In this document: positions 17,071-24,936 of the stretch, piece after piece
How positions within the stretch are numbered: position 1 is the first letter of the stretch
Layout: every line of letters begins with the position of its first letter
From: Streptomyces liliifuscus
GTDB lineage: Bacteria > Actinomycetota > Actinomycetes > Streptomycetales > Streptomycetaceae
DNA length: 64,000 bases
Direction: 5' to 3'
Assembly: GCF_016598615.1 (NCBI RefSeq)
Contig: NZ_CP066832.1
Span: 248,001-312,000, forward strand
Program-made: the position numbers and the translations under genes
The notes under the pieces: generated by a model
What the model was told of the DNA's origin: nothing
Database searches by the model: none
What the model saw: only the letters and a program-made list of their open reading frames with translations

Positions 17071-18381
17071 TCAGGTGGTGGTGTCCCCGCTGCGCCGTGC
17101 GAGGTCCGCACCTGCTTGAAACCGGTCCCAGGCAAGCCGGTTGTCGACCGCGTCCTCGATCGCCTCCCAGACCAGCCCTCTCGCGGGGTCCTCCGGAACG
17201 TGGGGCTCTCCGCGGTTGCCCCGGATCACCGTGACCGTGTCGCCGACCGGTGGGCGGGCCCGGTGGACGAGGATGCAGGTGGGTGTTCCGTGGCCGGGGA
17301 TGTAGGCCCCGGAGGTGTCGATGATCCAGCGTGCGTCGAAGCGGGGGAGGAAATCGGTGATGTACCGCTTGCCGAACTCCCGCTTCATGAACGAGTTCGC
17401 GGTCAGCTGCGCCACGAAGCCGCCCGGGACGGCCAGGTGCTCGAGCATTAGCGCGGTGAAGGGCAGGGCCAGCGAGTACTTGCCGGCCGCCACCTGCGGG
17501 TACGCGGCGCGGACCTGGTCGCGGACGGCAGGGTCCTTCGGGGTGATGTACGGCGGGTTGGCCACGCACGCGTGGTACGCGCCGGCGGCGAGTAGAGGCT
17601 CGGTGCGGTCCAGCAGGGAGTCGGCGGCGGCCACGTTGACGGGCCACGACGCCGGGACCTGGTCCAGGCTCACGCCGAGGACGGACGCCGAGCACGCCAG
17701 GAGCCGGTAGGCGGTCAGCGCGGCGGCGTACGCGTCAAGGTCCACGCCCGACACCGCTGCCAGAGCCCGCTCGACGGCCCGCGGTCCGTGCCCGACCGGA
17801 GCGGAGCGCCGGCCGCGGATCGGCGGGACGCGGGCCATGTGGAACGCGGCGACGGCGATGTGCCCGGTCCCGCAGGCGGGGTCGATCATCCGGACGTCGG
17901 CCGGCCCCCACTCCTCGATGGCCGGCTCCAGCGACAGGCGCAGCAGGAGGCGGGCGACCCAGGGCGGGGTCTGGCACAGGGCGCGCCCCTTGCGGGCTTC
18001 GTCGGACAGCAGCTGGTAGGCGTCGCCCAGTGCGTAGCCGTCCACGCGGCGCCCGTCTTCGAGGGCGGGGTGCCGGTCCCAGAACTCCTCGATGGCGTTC
18101 CAGGCGGCGGAGCCGAGCGGCTGCTCCCACAGCGGCAGCACGGCCGGATCGGCGAGAGGGGCCAGGGCGGGGTGGCAGCCGGCGAGACTCTCCAGGGACT
18201 TCAGCAGGCCGTCCGGACCCGGCGGGCGTTCGTCGGCCGGAGCCAGGCCATGTACGTGGGCATGCCGAACGAGGGCCGCGGCGTGGCTCCACAGGGCGGC
18301 CGTGCGCCGATCGCCGGTGTCGCGCGCGACCGCGGCGGTGAGTCTGTCGTAGGCGGCGGGGGGCAGGGTGCGTGTGGTCAT
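17071..18381 (-). CDS. Complete N6-adenine DNA methyltransferase (Eco57I type)
   Basis: 436 aa. QTPPWVARLLL leads into motif I DPACGTGH (167-174) and a motif II region SGVDLDAYAAAL. The catalytic motif NPPY is present (275-278), followed by YSLALPFTALMLEHLAVPGGFVAQLTANSF, all diagnostic of Eco57I/type IIG-like adenine methylases. No nuclease domain is attached. The start ATG follows GCGAGGAAAG. The PP-loop protein gene is immediately upstream. It probably methylates the element's own DNA as protection or as part of a modification system; specificity cannot be read. Confidence 0.85.
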   Translation of the reverse strand: MTTRTLPPAAYDRLTAAVARDTGDRRTAALWSHAAALVRHAHVHGLAPADERPPGPDGLLKSLESLAGCHPALAPLADPAVLPLWEQPLGSAAWNAIEEFWDRHPALEDGRRVDGYALGDAYQLLSDEARKGRALCQTPPWVARLLLRLSLEPAIEEWGPADVRMIDPACGTGHIAVAAFHMARVPPIRGRRSAPVGHGPRAVERALAAVSGVDLDAYAAALTAYRLLACSASVLGVSLDQVPASWPVNVAAADSLLDRTEPLLAAGAYHACVANPPYITPKDPAVRDQVRAAYPQVAAGKYSLALPFTALMLEHLAVPGGFVAQLTANSFMKREFGKRYITDFLPRFDARWIIDTSGAYIPGHGTPTCILVHRARPPVGDTVTVIRGNRGEPHVPEDPARGLVWEAIEDAVDNRLAWDRFQAGADLARRSGDTTT

Positions 18382-18404
18382 CTTTCCTCGCAGGGGATCG
18401 GGGA

Positions 18405-19766
18405 CTACTGGCCGGCGGTCATCGCGGCCCAGACACCGGCGAAGCCGGAGCGGGCCTTGTCCTGCACGCCGGCCGGGGCGGTCACGTAGAAGTCCTCGAC
18501 CGTGCCGTAGGTCTTGGCGTCCGGCCGGACGCGGGTGCGCACGCGGTCGATGCCAGCGCCGTGGGCTTTCGTGGAGTGCTCGACGGGGCGGTCCAGGGCC
18601 GTGGAGGCGTTGTGCAGGAAGGTGCCGACTTCGGAACGGCTGCCGGTGCGGACGGTCTTCACGGACCGGTAGACCGTGCCCTTGAAGCTGGTGTCGCGGC
18701 ACTCGGGCTTGGAGCAGCGGTCGCCGTGCGCGGTGTGGCACTCGGGCCGGCGACCGGCGGTGTAGGCGCGCTGCAACCGGTAGACCGCCCACGGCTCCTC
18801 GTCCAGCCGGGCGTTGAACTGGCCGAGCGCCTCAGTGTTCTGGTCGTCGGTGACCCGCCTGAACAGGGTGTCGTCCTTGTAGAGGGAGCTGTTGTCGTTC
18901 AGGGCCATCGACAGGTACTCAAGACGCAGCACGCGAGCGGCGAGGTCGGGGTACTTCCGCAGCCGCTTCAGATGGTCCGGCTGGGGCGAGCACACCCCAG
19001 CAAACGGGCATACCGGGCAATATGACTTGGACATGTCGATGCCGAGGCGGTCCTTGACGTAGCCCTGCACGTCCTCGCGGCCCCAGCCGAGCCTGAGCAA
19101 GGGATAGTCCAGGGCGAAGGTCTCGTAGCCGGCCTTCTTGTTGCGCTTGGCCTGGAACTTGTTCGCCTTGACCGCGCGCTTGTACTCGTCCGCGTTGTAG
19201 CCGAAGAGCTTGCCGACGGTCTGCCCGCTCGCTCGCTCGAGCTGGAGGCGGTCGATCGTCCAAGCCTTGTGCTTCTGGCTGCATACGTGACCGCCGGCGT
19301 ACTGGGGAACCGTGCCGTTCTCCTCCAGTTCGTCCATGAGCGTCCATGGACCTTGGCTGAACACCTTGCCGGGGTTCTTGGTGTCGGAGAGGACTTCGAC
19401 ACCTGCCGAGTCGGGGCGCCCGGCCCGCGCGACCTGCGTGTATCGAATGCCCTTCTCCCGCAGCAACGGCAGGACGTGGTTCTCGACGTCGGCGATCGTG
19501 TCGGGAAACTCGAACCCGGTCATCGCCGTCACGATCGAGAAGTCGGAGAAGTCTTCGGCGATCCCGAAGGCGGTCGGATCGTTGATGATCGCCAGGGTCA
19601 GCGCCGTCGAGTCGACGCCGAGGCCGAAGTTGAGCGACTTGTGCTTCGTCGCGCGGAAGGATGCCAGAGCCTCCGCGGAGGCGACCTCGGCCGGAGCCGG
19701 TCCGCCGGACGACGGCGTTGCGGGGTCGGCATCGAGGTCGGGTTCGAACAGCGTGAGGGAAGTCAT
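18405..19766 (-). CDS. PP-loop ATPase, phosphoadenosine-phosphosulfate-reductase-like
   Basis: 453 aa. SLNFGLGVDSTALTLAI (PP-loop GLGVDSTA, 48-55) and SIVTAMTGFEFPDT are the N-type ATP pyrophosphatase signature. The middle has CSQKHKAWTIDRL. Later come the Cys groups SYCPVCPFAGVC and CHTAHGDRCSKPEC, which could hold a metal or Fe-S cluster. Relatives activate sulfate or modify nucleic acid (DndC-like proteins in DNA phosphorothioation). No other Dnd or Ssp genes are visible here, so a distinct modification is possible. It is followed 23 bp later by the methylase. Confidence 0.75.
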   Translation of the reverse strand: MTSLTLFEPDLDADPATPSSGGPAPAEVASAEALASFRATKHKSLNFGLGVDSTALTLAIINDPTAFGIAEDFSDFSIVTAMTGFEFPDTIADVENHVLPLLREKGIRYTQVARAGRPDSAGVEVLSDTKNPGKVFSQGPWTLMDELEENGTVPQYAGGHVCSQKHKAWTIDRLQLERASGQTVGKLFGYNADEYKRAVKANKFQAKRNKKAGYETFALDYPLLRLGWGREDVQGYVKDRLGIDMSKSYCPVCPFAGVCSPQPDHLKRLRKYPDLAARVLRLEYLSMALNDNSSLYKDDTLFRRVTDDQNTEALGQFNARLDEEPWAVYRLQRAYTAGRRPECHTAHGDRCSKPECRDTSFKGTVYRSVKTVRTGSRSEVGTFLHNASTALDRPVEHSTKAHGAGIDRVRTRVRPDAKTYGTVEDFYVTAPAGVQDKARSGFAGVWAAMTAGQ

Positions 19767-19832
19767 GGGCGTACCTGTGGGGGAGGGGCGGGTGCGGCTG
19801 GGAAGGGTCGCACCCGCCGGAGGACAGGAGGG

Positions 19833-20291
19833 TCAGGGCTGCGGCTTCGCGGCGCGTGCGGCGTCGAGGCCTGCGGGAGTGAGGTAGGGCCGGTGCTTCG
19901 GGCCGGTGCGGCCGTCGTCGCCGTCGGTGGGTTGGGGGACGCCGTCGGCGTCGCGGTACTCGACGAGGGCGAGGCGGGCGAGGGAGGCGGCGGTGGGCCA
20001 GGTGACGTTCCTCAGCGCGCCGTCCTCGTCGGCGGAGTCGAGGGCGGCCAGCTGGGAGTCGTTCAGGATCGACCGCCGTCCGGCGCCGGTGATGACGTAC
20101 GGTCCGACGCCCTGCGCCTGCGCTTTCTCCGGCGGCAGCCGGTAGCCGTCGCCGTCGTTGCGGTAGACCAGGCCGTCGTCCAGGTAGACCTGGAGCGTCG
20201 TACGGCTGCCGTGCGATGCGAGGTGCCCCGAGGGATGTGCGCACGCGGCGCGGAGATGCTTGGGCGCCGGCGGGTAGGCGTTGCTGGTCAT
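19833..20291 (-). CDS. Hypothetical protein (152 aa)
   Basis: Not recognised. It contains RTTLQVYLDDGLVYRNDGDGYRLPPEKAQAQGVGPYVITGAGRRSI, a beta-rich segment that may be a small domain, and ends with LTPAGLDAARAA. Its ATG overlaps the stop of the RanBP2-finger gene (ATGA), and the PP-loop gene follows 66 bp later. Confidence 0.55.
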   Translation of the reverse strand: MTSNAYPPAPKHLRAACAHPSGHLASHGSRTTLQVYLDDGLVYRNDGDGYRLPPEKAQAQGVGPYVITGAGRRSILNDSQLAALDSADEDGALRNVTWPTAASLARLALVEYRDADGVPQPTDGDDGRTGPKHRPYLTPAGLDAARAAKPQP

Positions 20292-21280
20292 CGCGGGCCC
20301 TCCAGTGCGAGGACCGGTGCCGGGGCGAGCGCTGCGGCCCGCGGGTTGATCGCTGCCTTGACCTTGCGCCCGCAGCCGGGGCGCTCGCACTGCTCCGTCG
20401 CCCGGGGGTTGTGCCACTGGCAGCTCGGGCAGCTCCACATCAGCCCCGCCGAGACCGCCACTGAGGAGATCACGGCCCGCTGCTCCGGGTCGGCAGCGTC
20501 CAGGAGCTGCTCCAGTACGGGGGGATGCGGGGCGTAGTGGTTGCTGTCGTCGAGGATGACGGTGTCCTCGACGACGACGCGCAGCGGCACGGTCCCGTCC
20601 GGCCGGACGACGTGCTCGGGATCGGCGCTGTCGAGGTGGACCGAGACCCGCACGACGCCGTCCTCGGCGTCCAGGTAGCCGAAGACGAGCACGCCGGCCA
20701 CCTCGATGCACGACGGTCCCTGGTCATCGGCGGGGTAGAAGACCGCGGCGCGGTTGAGGCCCTCGGCCGTCACGGCGTCGGGGAAGACGAAGTTCAGGGG
20801 AGCAATGCGGGAGCGCTGCGCCCGCCCGATCTCCTCGCAGTACAGCTCGAAGCCCTGATCGGGCACCGCGTCGCCGTCGGGACCGTAGTAGAGATCGACC
20901 GCTTCGGCGTCGTCGGCCGGGGGCTCGTCGGGCACGTCGCCCTGGCCGCCCACGTTGGCCCAGCTGCCGCGCACGTGCGAGGCGAGCTCCGCGAGGGCAG
21001 CGCCTTCCGTGGCGTAGGGCGCCGTGGTGTCCTCGTGGCGGGTCCAGATGCGCAGCATCCAGACCTGCTGGCCCGGGCGAGGCCCCAGGATGGCGGAGAC
21101 GGCCGGGGACCGGCCGCCGGCGGCCTCGGCGACGATCTCGGCGTGAGCGCGCTGGGCGAGTTCACGGTACTGCGGGGGCAGTTCGGCGGCGGCCAGTGAG
21201 GGGGCCAGGGCCCCTGCGATGCGCACCAGACTCTCGATGTCGGAAGGGCGGAAGCGTTCAGCGAGCACGGTCATCCTCAT
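20288..21280 (-). CDS. Protein with C-terminal RanBP2-type zinc finger (330 aa)
   Basis: The C-terminus WSCPSCQWHNPRATEQCERPGC (about residues 282-303) is a RanBP2-like zinc ribbon (C-x2-C...C-x4-C). The rest is an uncharacterised acidic alpha/beta region with PSCIEVAGVLVFGYLDAEDGVVRVSVHLDS and VVEDTVILDDSNHYAP. It sits directly upstream of the PP-loop and methylase genes in one unit, with an ATGA overlap to the next gene. A binding role for nucleic acid or protein fits. Function unknown. Confidence 0.6.
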   Translation of the reverse strand: MRMTVLAERFRPSDIESLVRIAGALAPSLAAAELPPQYRELAQRAHAEIVAEAAGGRSPAVSAILGPRPGQQVWMLRIWTRHEDTTAPYATEGAALAELASHVRGSWANVGGQGDVPDEPPADDAEAVDLYYGPDGDAVPDQGFELYCEEIGRAQRSRIAPLNFVFPDAVTAEGLNRAAVFYPADDQGPSCIEVAGVLVFGYLDAEDGVVRVSVHLDSADPEHVVRPDGTVPLRVVVEDTVILDDSNHYAPHPPVLEQLLDAADPEQRAVISSVAVSAGLMWSCPSCQWHNPRATEQCERPGCGRKVKAAINPRAAALAPAPVLALEGPR

Positions 21281-21336
21281 CGGTGGCAGAACGTGGCGGG
21301 CACGGGTGGCCCGCCAGGCGTGGAAGGGGGGAAGGG

Positions 21337-21942
21337 CTAGGCGCCCAGATCAAGGAGCGCCGCGACCAGGGCGAGGGCGCGCTTACGCTCGGGGGAGACC
21401 CGCACGCGGCGGATGCGCTTCGGGTCGGAAGGGAGCCGGATGCCCACGGCCGCGCCGTGTCCGTCACGGTGCAGCTCGTACTGGTCCGCTGAGAGCATCC
21501 AGGCGTCCCAGTCGTCGGCCCTGCGCCCGGCGCGCACCAGGGATTCCGCGGTGGGTGCCGTCGCGGGGCAGGAACAGGCCGGGTCGTCGCACGGACGGCC
21601 CGCCGGATGCCGGGAGATGACGCCGCCCGAACGGTAGGTGGCTCTGGTGCCGTTGAGCATCGGGCACGCCTTCTCCGAATACATCAGGCAGGGCGGGTGG
21701 AGTCCCGGTTCCGGCGCATACCCGATGCCCACGTCCTGGGGGCGGACCAGCACGTAGAACCACCGCTCCAGCGGCCGTTCGCAGATCTGGCACAGGCCGT
21801 TCTCGAAGGCCCGGGTGCGTTTGCCCGGGTCGAGCCCGCCGAAGACCGGCAGACCGTTGTGCTCGAACGAGACGTACGGGACGACCAGGCCGCCGTGCGT
21901 GGGACGGTGCGCGCACGCCGCGGGGATCGCCGGGGCGCTCAC
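21337..21942 (-). CDS. Cys-rich protein of the actinophage/plasmid type (201 aa)
   Basis: PYVSFEHNGLPVFGGLDPGKRTRAFENGLCQICERPLERWFYVLVRPQD with a later LHPPCLMYSEKACPMLNG and CDDPACSC gives three Cys pairs, probably zinc sites. Proteins with this pattern are common on streptomycete phages and plasmids and are often mislabelled as envelope proteins. No catalytic motif is visible. Confidence 0.6.
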   Translation of the reverse strand: MSAPAIPAACAHRPTHGGLVVPYVSFEHNGLPVFGGLDPGKRTRAFENGLCQICERPLERWFYVLVRPQDVGIGYAPEPGLHPPCLMYSEKACPMLNGTRATYRSGGVISRHPAGRPCDDPACSCPATAPTAESLVRAGRRADDWDAWMLSADQYELHRDGHGAAVGIRLPSDPKRIRRVRVSPERKRALALVAALLDLGA

Positions 21943-22289
21943 TGGGAATCACCGCCGGAGAGCTCCCAGGAGGGGCGGGCGAGCTCGACCAGGAAGGTGT
22001 AGGCGGCGTCGCTGGCCTGGAGCTGGCGGACGACGGGGAGCTGCCGGTACCGGCTGAGGAACTCGCCGACGATCAGAGCGGTGTTGTGCGAGTCGTCCGG
22101 GTAGCTGCCGTGGTCGAGGGGGACCAGGCGGTCGCCCTCGTACTGCGGCCACGTGTACGCGGCGAGGAGCACGGCCTGGCTCCAGTTGCGCGGGTTGGCG
22201 CGGATCTTGACGAGCTCGGCGCCGGGAGCCAGTTCCCTGAGCGAGTCGAGGGGCGGTGTCCGGCGCGGTTGGGGGGTGCTCGGGCCCAT
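21939..22289 (-). CDS. Hypothetical protein (116 aa)
   Basis: Not recognised. Start MGPSTPQPRRTPPLDSLRELAPG follows GGGAGACC. A region LIVGEFLSRYRQLPVVRQLQASDAAYTFLVELARP is helical. It overlaps the next gene by 4 nt and heads the six-gene unit from promoter copy 7 that ends with the PP-loop and methylase genes. Confidence 0.55.
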   Translation of the reverse strand: MGPSTPQPRRTPPLDSLRELAPGAELVKIRANPRNWSQAVLLAAYTWPQYEGDRLVPLDHGSYPDDSHNTALIVGEFLSRYRQLPVVRQLQASDAAYTFLVELARPSWELSGGDSQ

Positions 22290-22460
22290 GACGGTCTCCC
22301 AGTTCGAGGCGGGCTTCGGCTGCCCGGGGCGGTGAGATGGAGGGCTGCGGGGTTCGCCACGCAGCGGTGCAGTGGCCTGGCGGCCGCCCTCACGGCGCCG
22401 ACGAGGGGCGGCGTTGGGGCTGTGGGGGAGGAGAGAGCGGCCGATCAACCAGACATGAGT

Positions 22461-22489
22461 ACAGTACACATGGGAATCTAAATACGCAA
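22461..22489 (-). promoter_or_regulatory. Repeated accessory-region promoter, copy 7 (inside the end of a gene)
   Basis: Minus strand TTGCGT-N17-TACTGT. The -35 and part of the spacer are also the last codons (LRI and the TAG stop at 22478-22480) of the upstream gene, so one stretch of DNA is both coding and promoter. Confidence 0.8.
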
Positions 22490-23248
22490 CATCACGGCGT
22501 GGGGTGTCCGCTCATCCCCTTCGGCCACGGTGAACCGGGCCGACAGCAGCGCCGCACAGAGGTGCCGGATTCCTCCCTGCTCCCACAGCGCCAGGGACTC
22601 GGGCACTGCGGCCGGCCACCACTGCACCGACACTCCGTCGCGCACCACGTCGACCGCGACTCCGTACCCGTCGTCCTTGCTCCAGTCAGCCATGCGCACG
22701 TGCGGGCTCAGCACCTCAACTGCACCCTCATGAAGGCGGATCGCCTCCTCCTTCGCGCTGCGTGCCGCCTGCCGCAGAGCCTTCGCCTGTGAGGCGGACA
22801 CCGGACGGTAGACGGTGCTGGCTCCCTCGTCCTCCGCGAGGATGACAAGGGCTCCCCCCTGCGCCGCGAGCACACGATCCCGGCCGACTTCGGCGACCAG
22901 CTCGAGCAGTTGCTCCGCGGAGACGACCGTGTCGAGTCCGCTCTCGGGAACGGCGGAGGCCCGGTAGTGCCCGTTCCGCACCAAGTCCAGGGCGTGCTTG
23001 ACGTCCAGCATGGCGCGGGCGAGCTCGGCGGAGCCGGGCCGCCCGTTCGCGGAGTAGCGGGTCAGCCGCTGATGGACCAGGGCCGCTTCGCGCTCGTCGG
23101 GCTCGTCGAACTGGTTGGCGAGCACCTCACGTACGGCAAGGTCGATCACCTGCGGCAGGTACCCGGCGCTGAAGGACCTGCGCCGGAGCATGCGAAGCGC
23201 CGTCTGCTTGGACGAGCCGGCAGCGACGACGGCTGATGCCTGGGACAC
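22478..23248 (-). CDS. Hypothetical protein (256 aa)
   Basis: Helical and acidic throughout: MSQASAVVAAGSSKQTALRML, then YLPQVIDLAVREVLANQF and SAKEEAIRLHEGAVEVL. The C-terminus YGVAVDVVRDGVSVQWWP is a beta hairpin. The GTG start was chosen for AGGAGGAGTCACCTC. Last gene of the HU unit; its 3' end runs into promoter copy 7. Not recognised. Confidence 0.55.
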   Translation of the reverse strand: MSQASAVVAAGSSKQTALRMLRRRSFSAGYLPQVIDLAVREVLANQFDEPDEREAALVHQRLTRYSANGRPGSAELARAMLDVKHALDLVRNGHYRASAVPESGLDTVVSAEQLLELVAEVGRDRVLAAQGGALVILAEDEGASTVYRPVSASQAKALRQAARSAKEEAIRLHEGAVEVLSPHVRMADWSKDDGYGVAVDVVRDGVSVQWWPAAVPESLALWEQGGIRHLCAALLSARFTVAEGDERTPHAVMLRI

Positions 23249-23262
23249 GAGGTGACTCCTCC

Positions 23263-24084
23263 TCAATTCGCCGGTCGCGAGCCGGGCTGGCCGATGTATG
23301 TGGTCCACGCCTCGTACTCGGCGGTGGTGAGAATCGGCGGCGGGACGATGGGGGCGCGCCCGAAGCACTGGTCACAGGCGTGTACGTCCGGCTCGGCGCC
23401 GGTAGCGTCAGTGCCGCGGCCCGGCAAGGCGGTGCCGCAGATGGGCAGGTTCGCCGGGACGGACGGGTCCAGCCGCAGATGCACTTCGTGGCCGTGGAGG
23501 ACCGGACGGACCGCGACGGGCTCCGGTTCGGAGGCGGGGCCGAAATGTTCTGCCAGGAACCGCACGACAAGGGCGTGAGCTGCCTGGGCCCGCTCGTCCA
23601 GGGTTCGCGTGTCCGCCGGCGGCAGCTCGAAGACCCGCAGGGGTTCCCGCATCTCTGCGGTCAGGCGGTCGACGAGGACCCGCCCCTCGGCGAGGAACTG
23701 CGGGGCGTCGCCGCGGGGGTCGTCGCTGCGCTTGGCGACCCAGATCCACGACAGGGGTACGAACGCGGCGAGCTCGCTGAGGAGCCCGTACCAGCGGCTC
23801 ACCGCCCACGTGGCGTAGGTGCCGCATGGCCTGTGGTGGCAGGAGCCGGCTGGCGCCTGGCAGGCGCGCAGTTCGAAGCGGAAGCCGAGCTCGGCCGCGT
23901 CCGTCCGAAGGATGCCGAGCTCCGCCACACCGCCGTTCTGCCGTGTCCACCAAGCCGGTTCACCGCCTAGCAGCGGACCGGGCTCGGTGCTGCGCCCGAT
24001 CCCCTGCGCCTCCGCTGAATGGGCAGAGGCCAGAGTCCGATGGGCAGAGACGACGCGGGTGCCGTCGATCACGAGGTAGTTCAT
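23263..24084 (-). CDS. Hypothetical protein (273 aa)
   Basis: Not recognised. It starts MNYLVIDGTRVVSAHRTLASAHSAEAQGIG; a CQAPAGSCHHRPCGTYATWAVSRWYGLL segment has three Cys and may bind metal, and DVHACDQCFGRAP near the end adds a CxxC. Helical LPPADTRTLDERAQAAHALVV lies between. Second gene of the HU unit. Confidence 0.55.
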   Translation of the reverse strand: MNYLVIDGTRVVSAHRTLASAHSAEAQGIGRSTEPGPLLGGEPAWWTRQNGGVAELGILRTDAAELGFRFELRACQAPAGSCHHRPCGTYATWAVSRWYGLLSELAAFVPLSWIWVAKRSDDPRGDAPQFLAEGRVLVDRLTAEMREPLRVFELPPADTRTLDERAQAAHALVVRFLAEHFGPASEPEPVAVRPVLHGHEVHLRLDPSVPANLPICGTALPGRGTDATGAEPDVHACDQCFGRAPIVPPPILTTAEYEAWTTYIGQPGSRPAN

Positions 24085-24168
24085 CAGAAGTCTCTCCGGT
24101 CCGGCCGGGCGCGCCAGCGCCCGGCCGTCGAGCTGGGAACGCCGGGATGGAGGCCCGGCAACGGCGGA

Positions 24169-24630
24169 TCAGGCGAGCGACTTCTTGGGGGTGGCCTTGA
24201 CGGCCTTCTTCGCCGGGCCTGTCTTCTTGGCCCCCGCTCCCGACTTCTTCGTGGCGGCCTTCTTGGCCGCCGCCTTCTTCACCACGGCGGAGGCGCCGGT
24301 GAGGCTTCCCTTGGGGGCCTTCCTGACGGAGACCTCGCCGCCCTTGGGCAGCTTCTTGTCACCGCTGACGAGGTCCTTGAAGCCCTGTCCGGCCCGGAAG
24401 CGGGGGGTGGAGGTCTTCTTGACCCGCACCCGCTCGCCGGTCTGGGGGTTGCGGGCGTAGCGGGCCGGTCGGTCGACCTTCTCGAACGAGCCGAATCCGG
24501 TGACGGAGACGCGGTCACCGGCGACGACAGCGCGAACGATGGCGTCGAGCACGTGGTCGACAGCGTCGGCGGCCTGCTGGCGACCGCCCATCTTGTCCGC
24601 GATCGCGTCGACGAGCTGGGCCTTGTTCAT
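24169..24630 (-). CDS. HU-family nucleoid protein with lysine-rich tail
   Basis: 153 aa. MNKAQLVDAIADKMGGRQQAADAVDHVLDAI and VSVTGFGSFEKVDRPARYARNPQTGE are the HU dimerisation and DNA-binding arm. After about residue 95 a Lys/Ala-rich tail with KKAAAKKAATKKSGAGAKK follows, as in actinobacterial HupS/H1-like proteins. It bends and compacts DNA. Carriage on an element of this size suggests xenogeneic nucleoid maintenance or help to Rep/transfer. The ATG is preceded by CAGGAG. First gene after promoter copy 8. Confidence 0.9.
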   Translation of the reverse strand: MNKAQLVDAIADKMGGRQQAADAVDHVLDAIVRAVVAGDRVSVTGFGSFEKVDRPARYARNPQTGERVRVKKTSTPRFRAGQGFKDLVSGDKKLPKGGEVSVRKAPKGSLTGASAVVKKAAAKKAATKKSGAGAKKTGPAKKAVKATPKKSLA

Positions 24631-24936
24631 GGCGGAACTCCTGTAGGTGAGCGTGCACTTCGATGCCGGACGCGCGGCCGCTGATGTCCAGGGGGCGCGG
24701 TGCCGACGAAGGGAAGCGGGGCGCGTCATCCAGGACGGTCGAGCGCCTCCGACGACAACTAAAGTACACAGTGAAAAAGAAACACGCAACGCTAATCGTC
24801 ATGTTGACGAAAGTAGTTCGGTCGTGTCACTCTGACGTAGCGACAGCGGGTTTGAGCGCACGGCGAGTTGACGCCGCGCTCCCCGCCCCGCCCTCCTCAG
24901 ACCACGCACGCAGCACATGACCTCGGGAGAACACCC
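24631..24936. promoter_or_regulatory. Divergent control region between HU and the ADP-ribosylglycohydrolase gene
   Basis: Promoter copy 8 faces left. On the plus strand a TTGACG at 24804 followed by a low-GC patch could serve the rightward gene, whose GTG is at 24937 behind GGGAGA; no matching -10 is convincing. No gene was found in the gap. Confidence 0.5.
24761..24789 (-). promoter_or_regulatory. Repeated accessory-region promoter, copy 8
   Basis: Minus strand TTGCGT-N17-TACTTT with spacer GTTTCTTTTTCACTGTG. It serves the HU unit. Confidence 0.8.
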
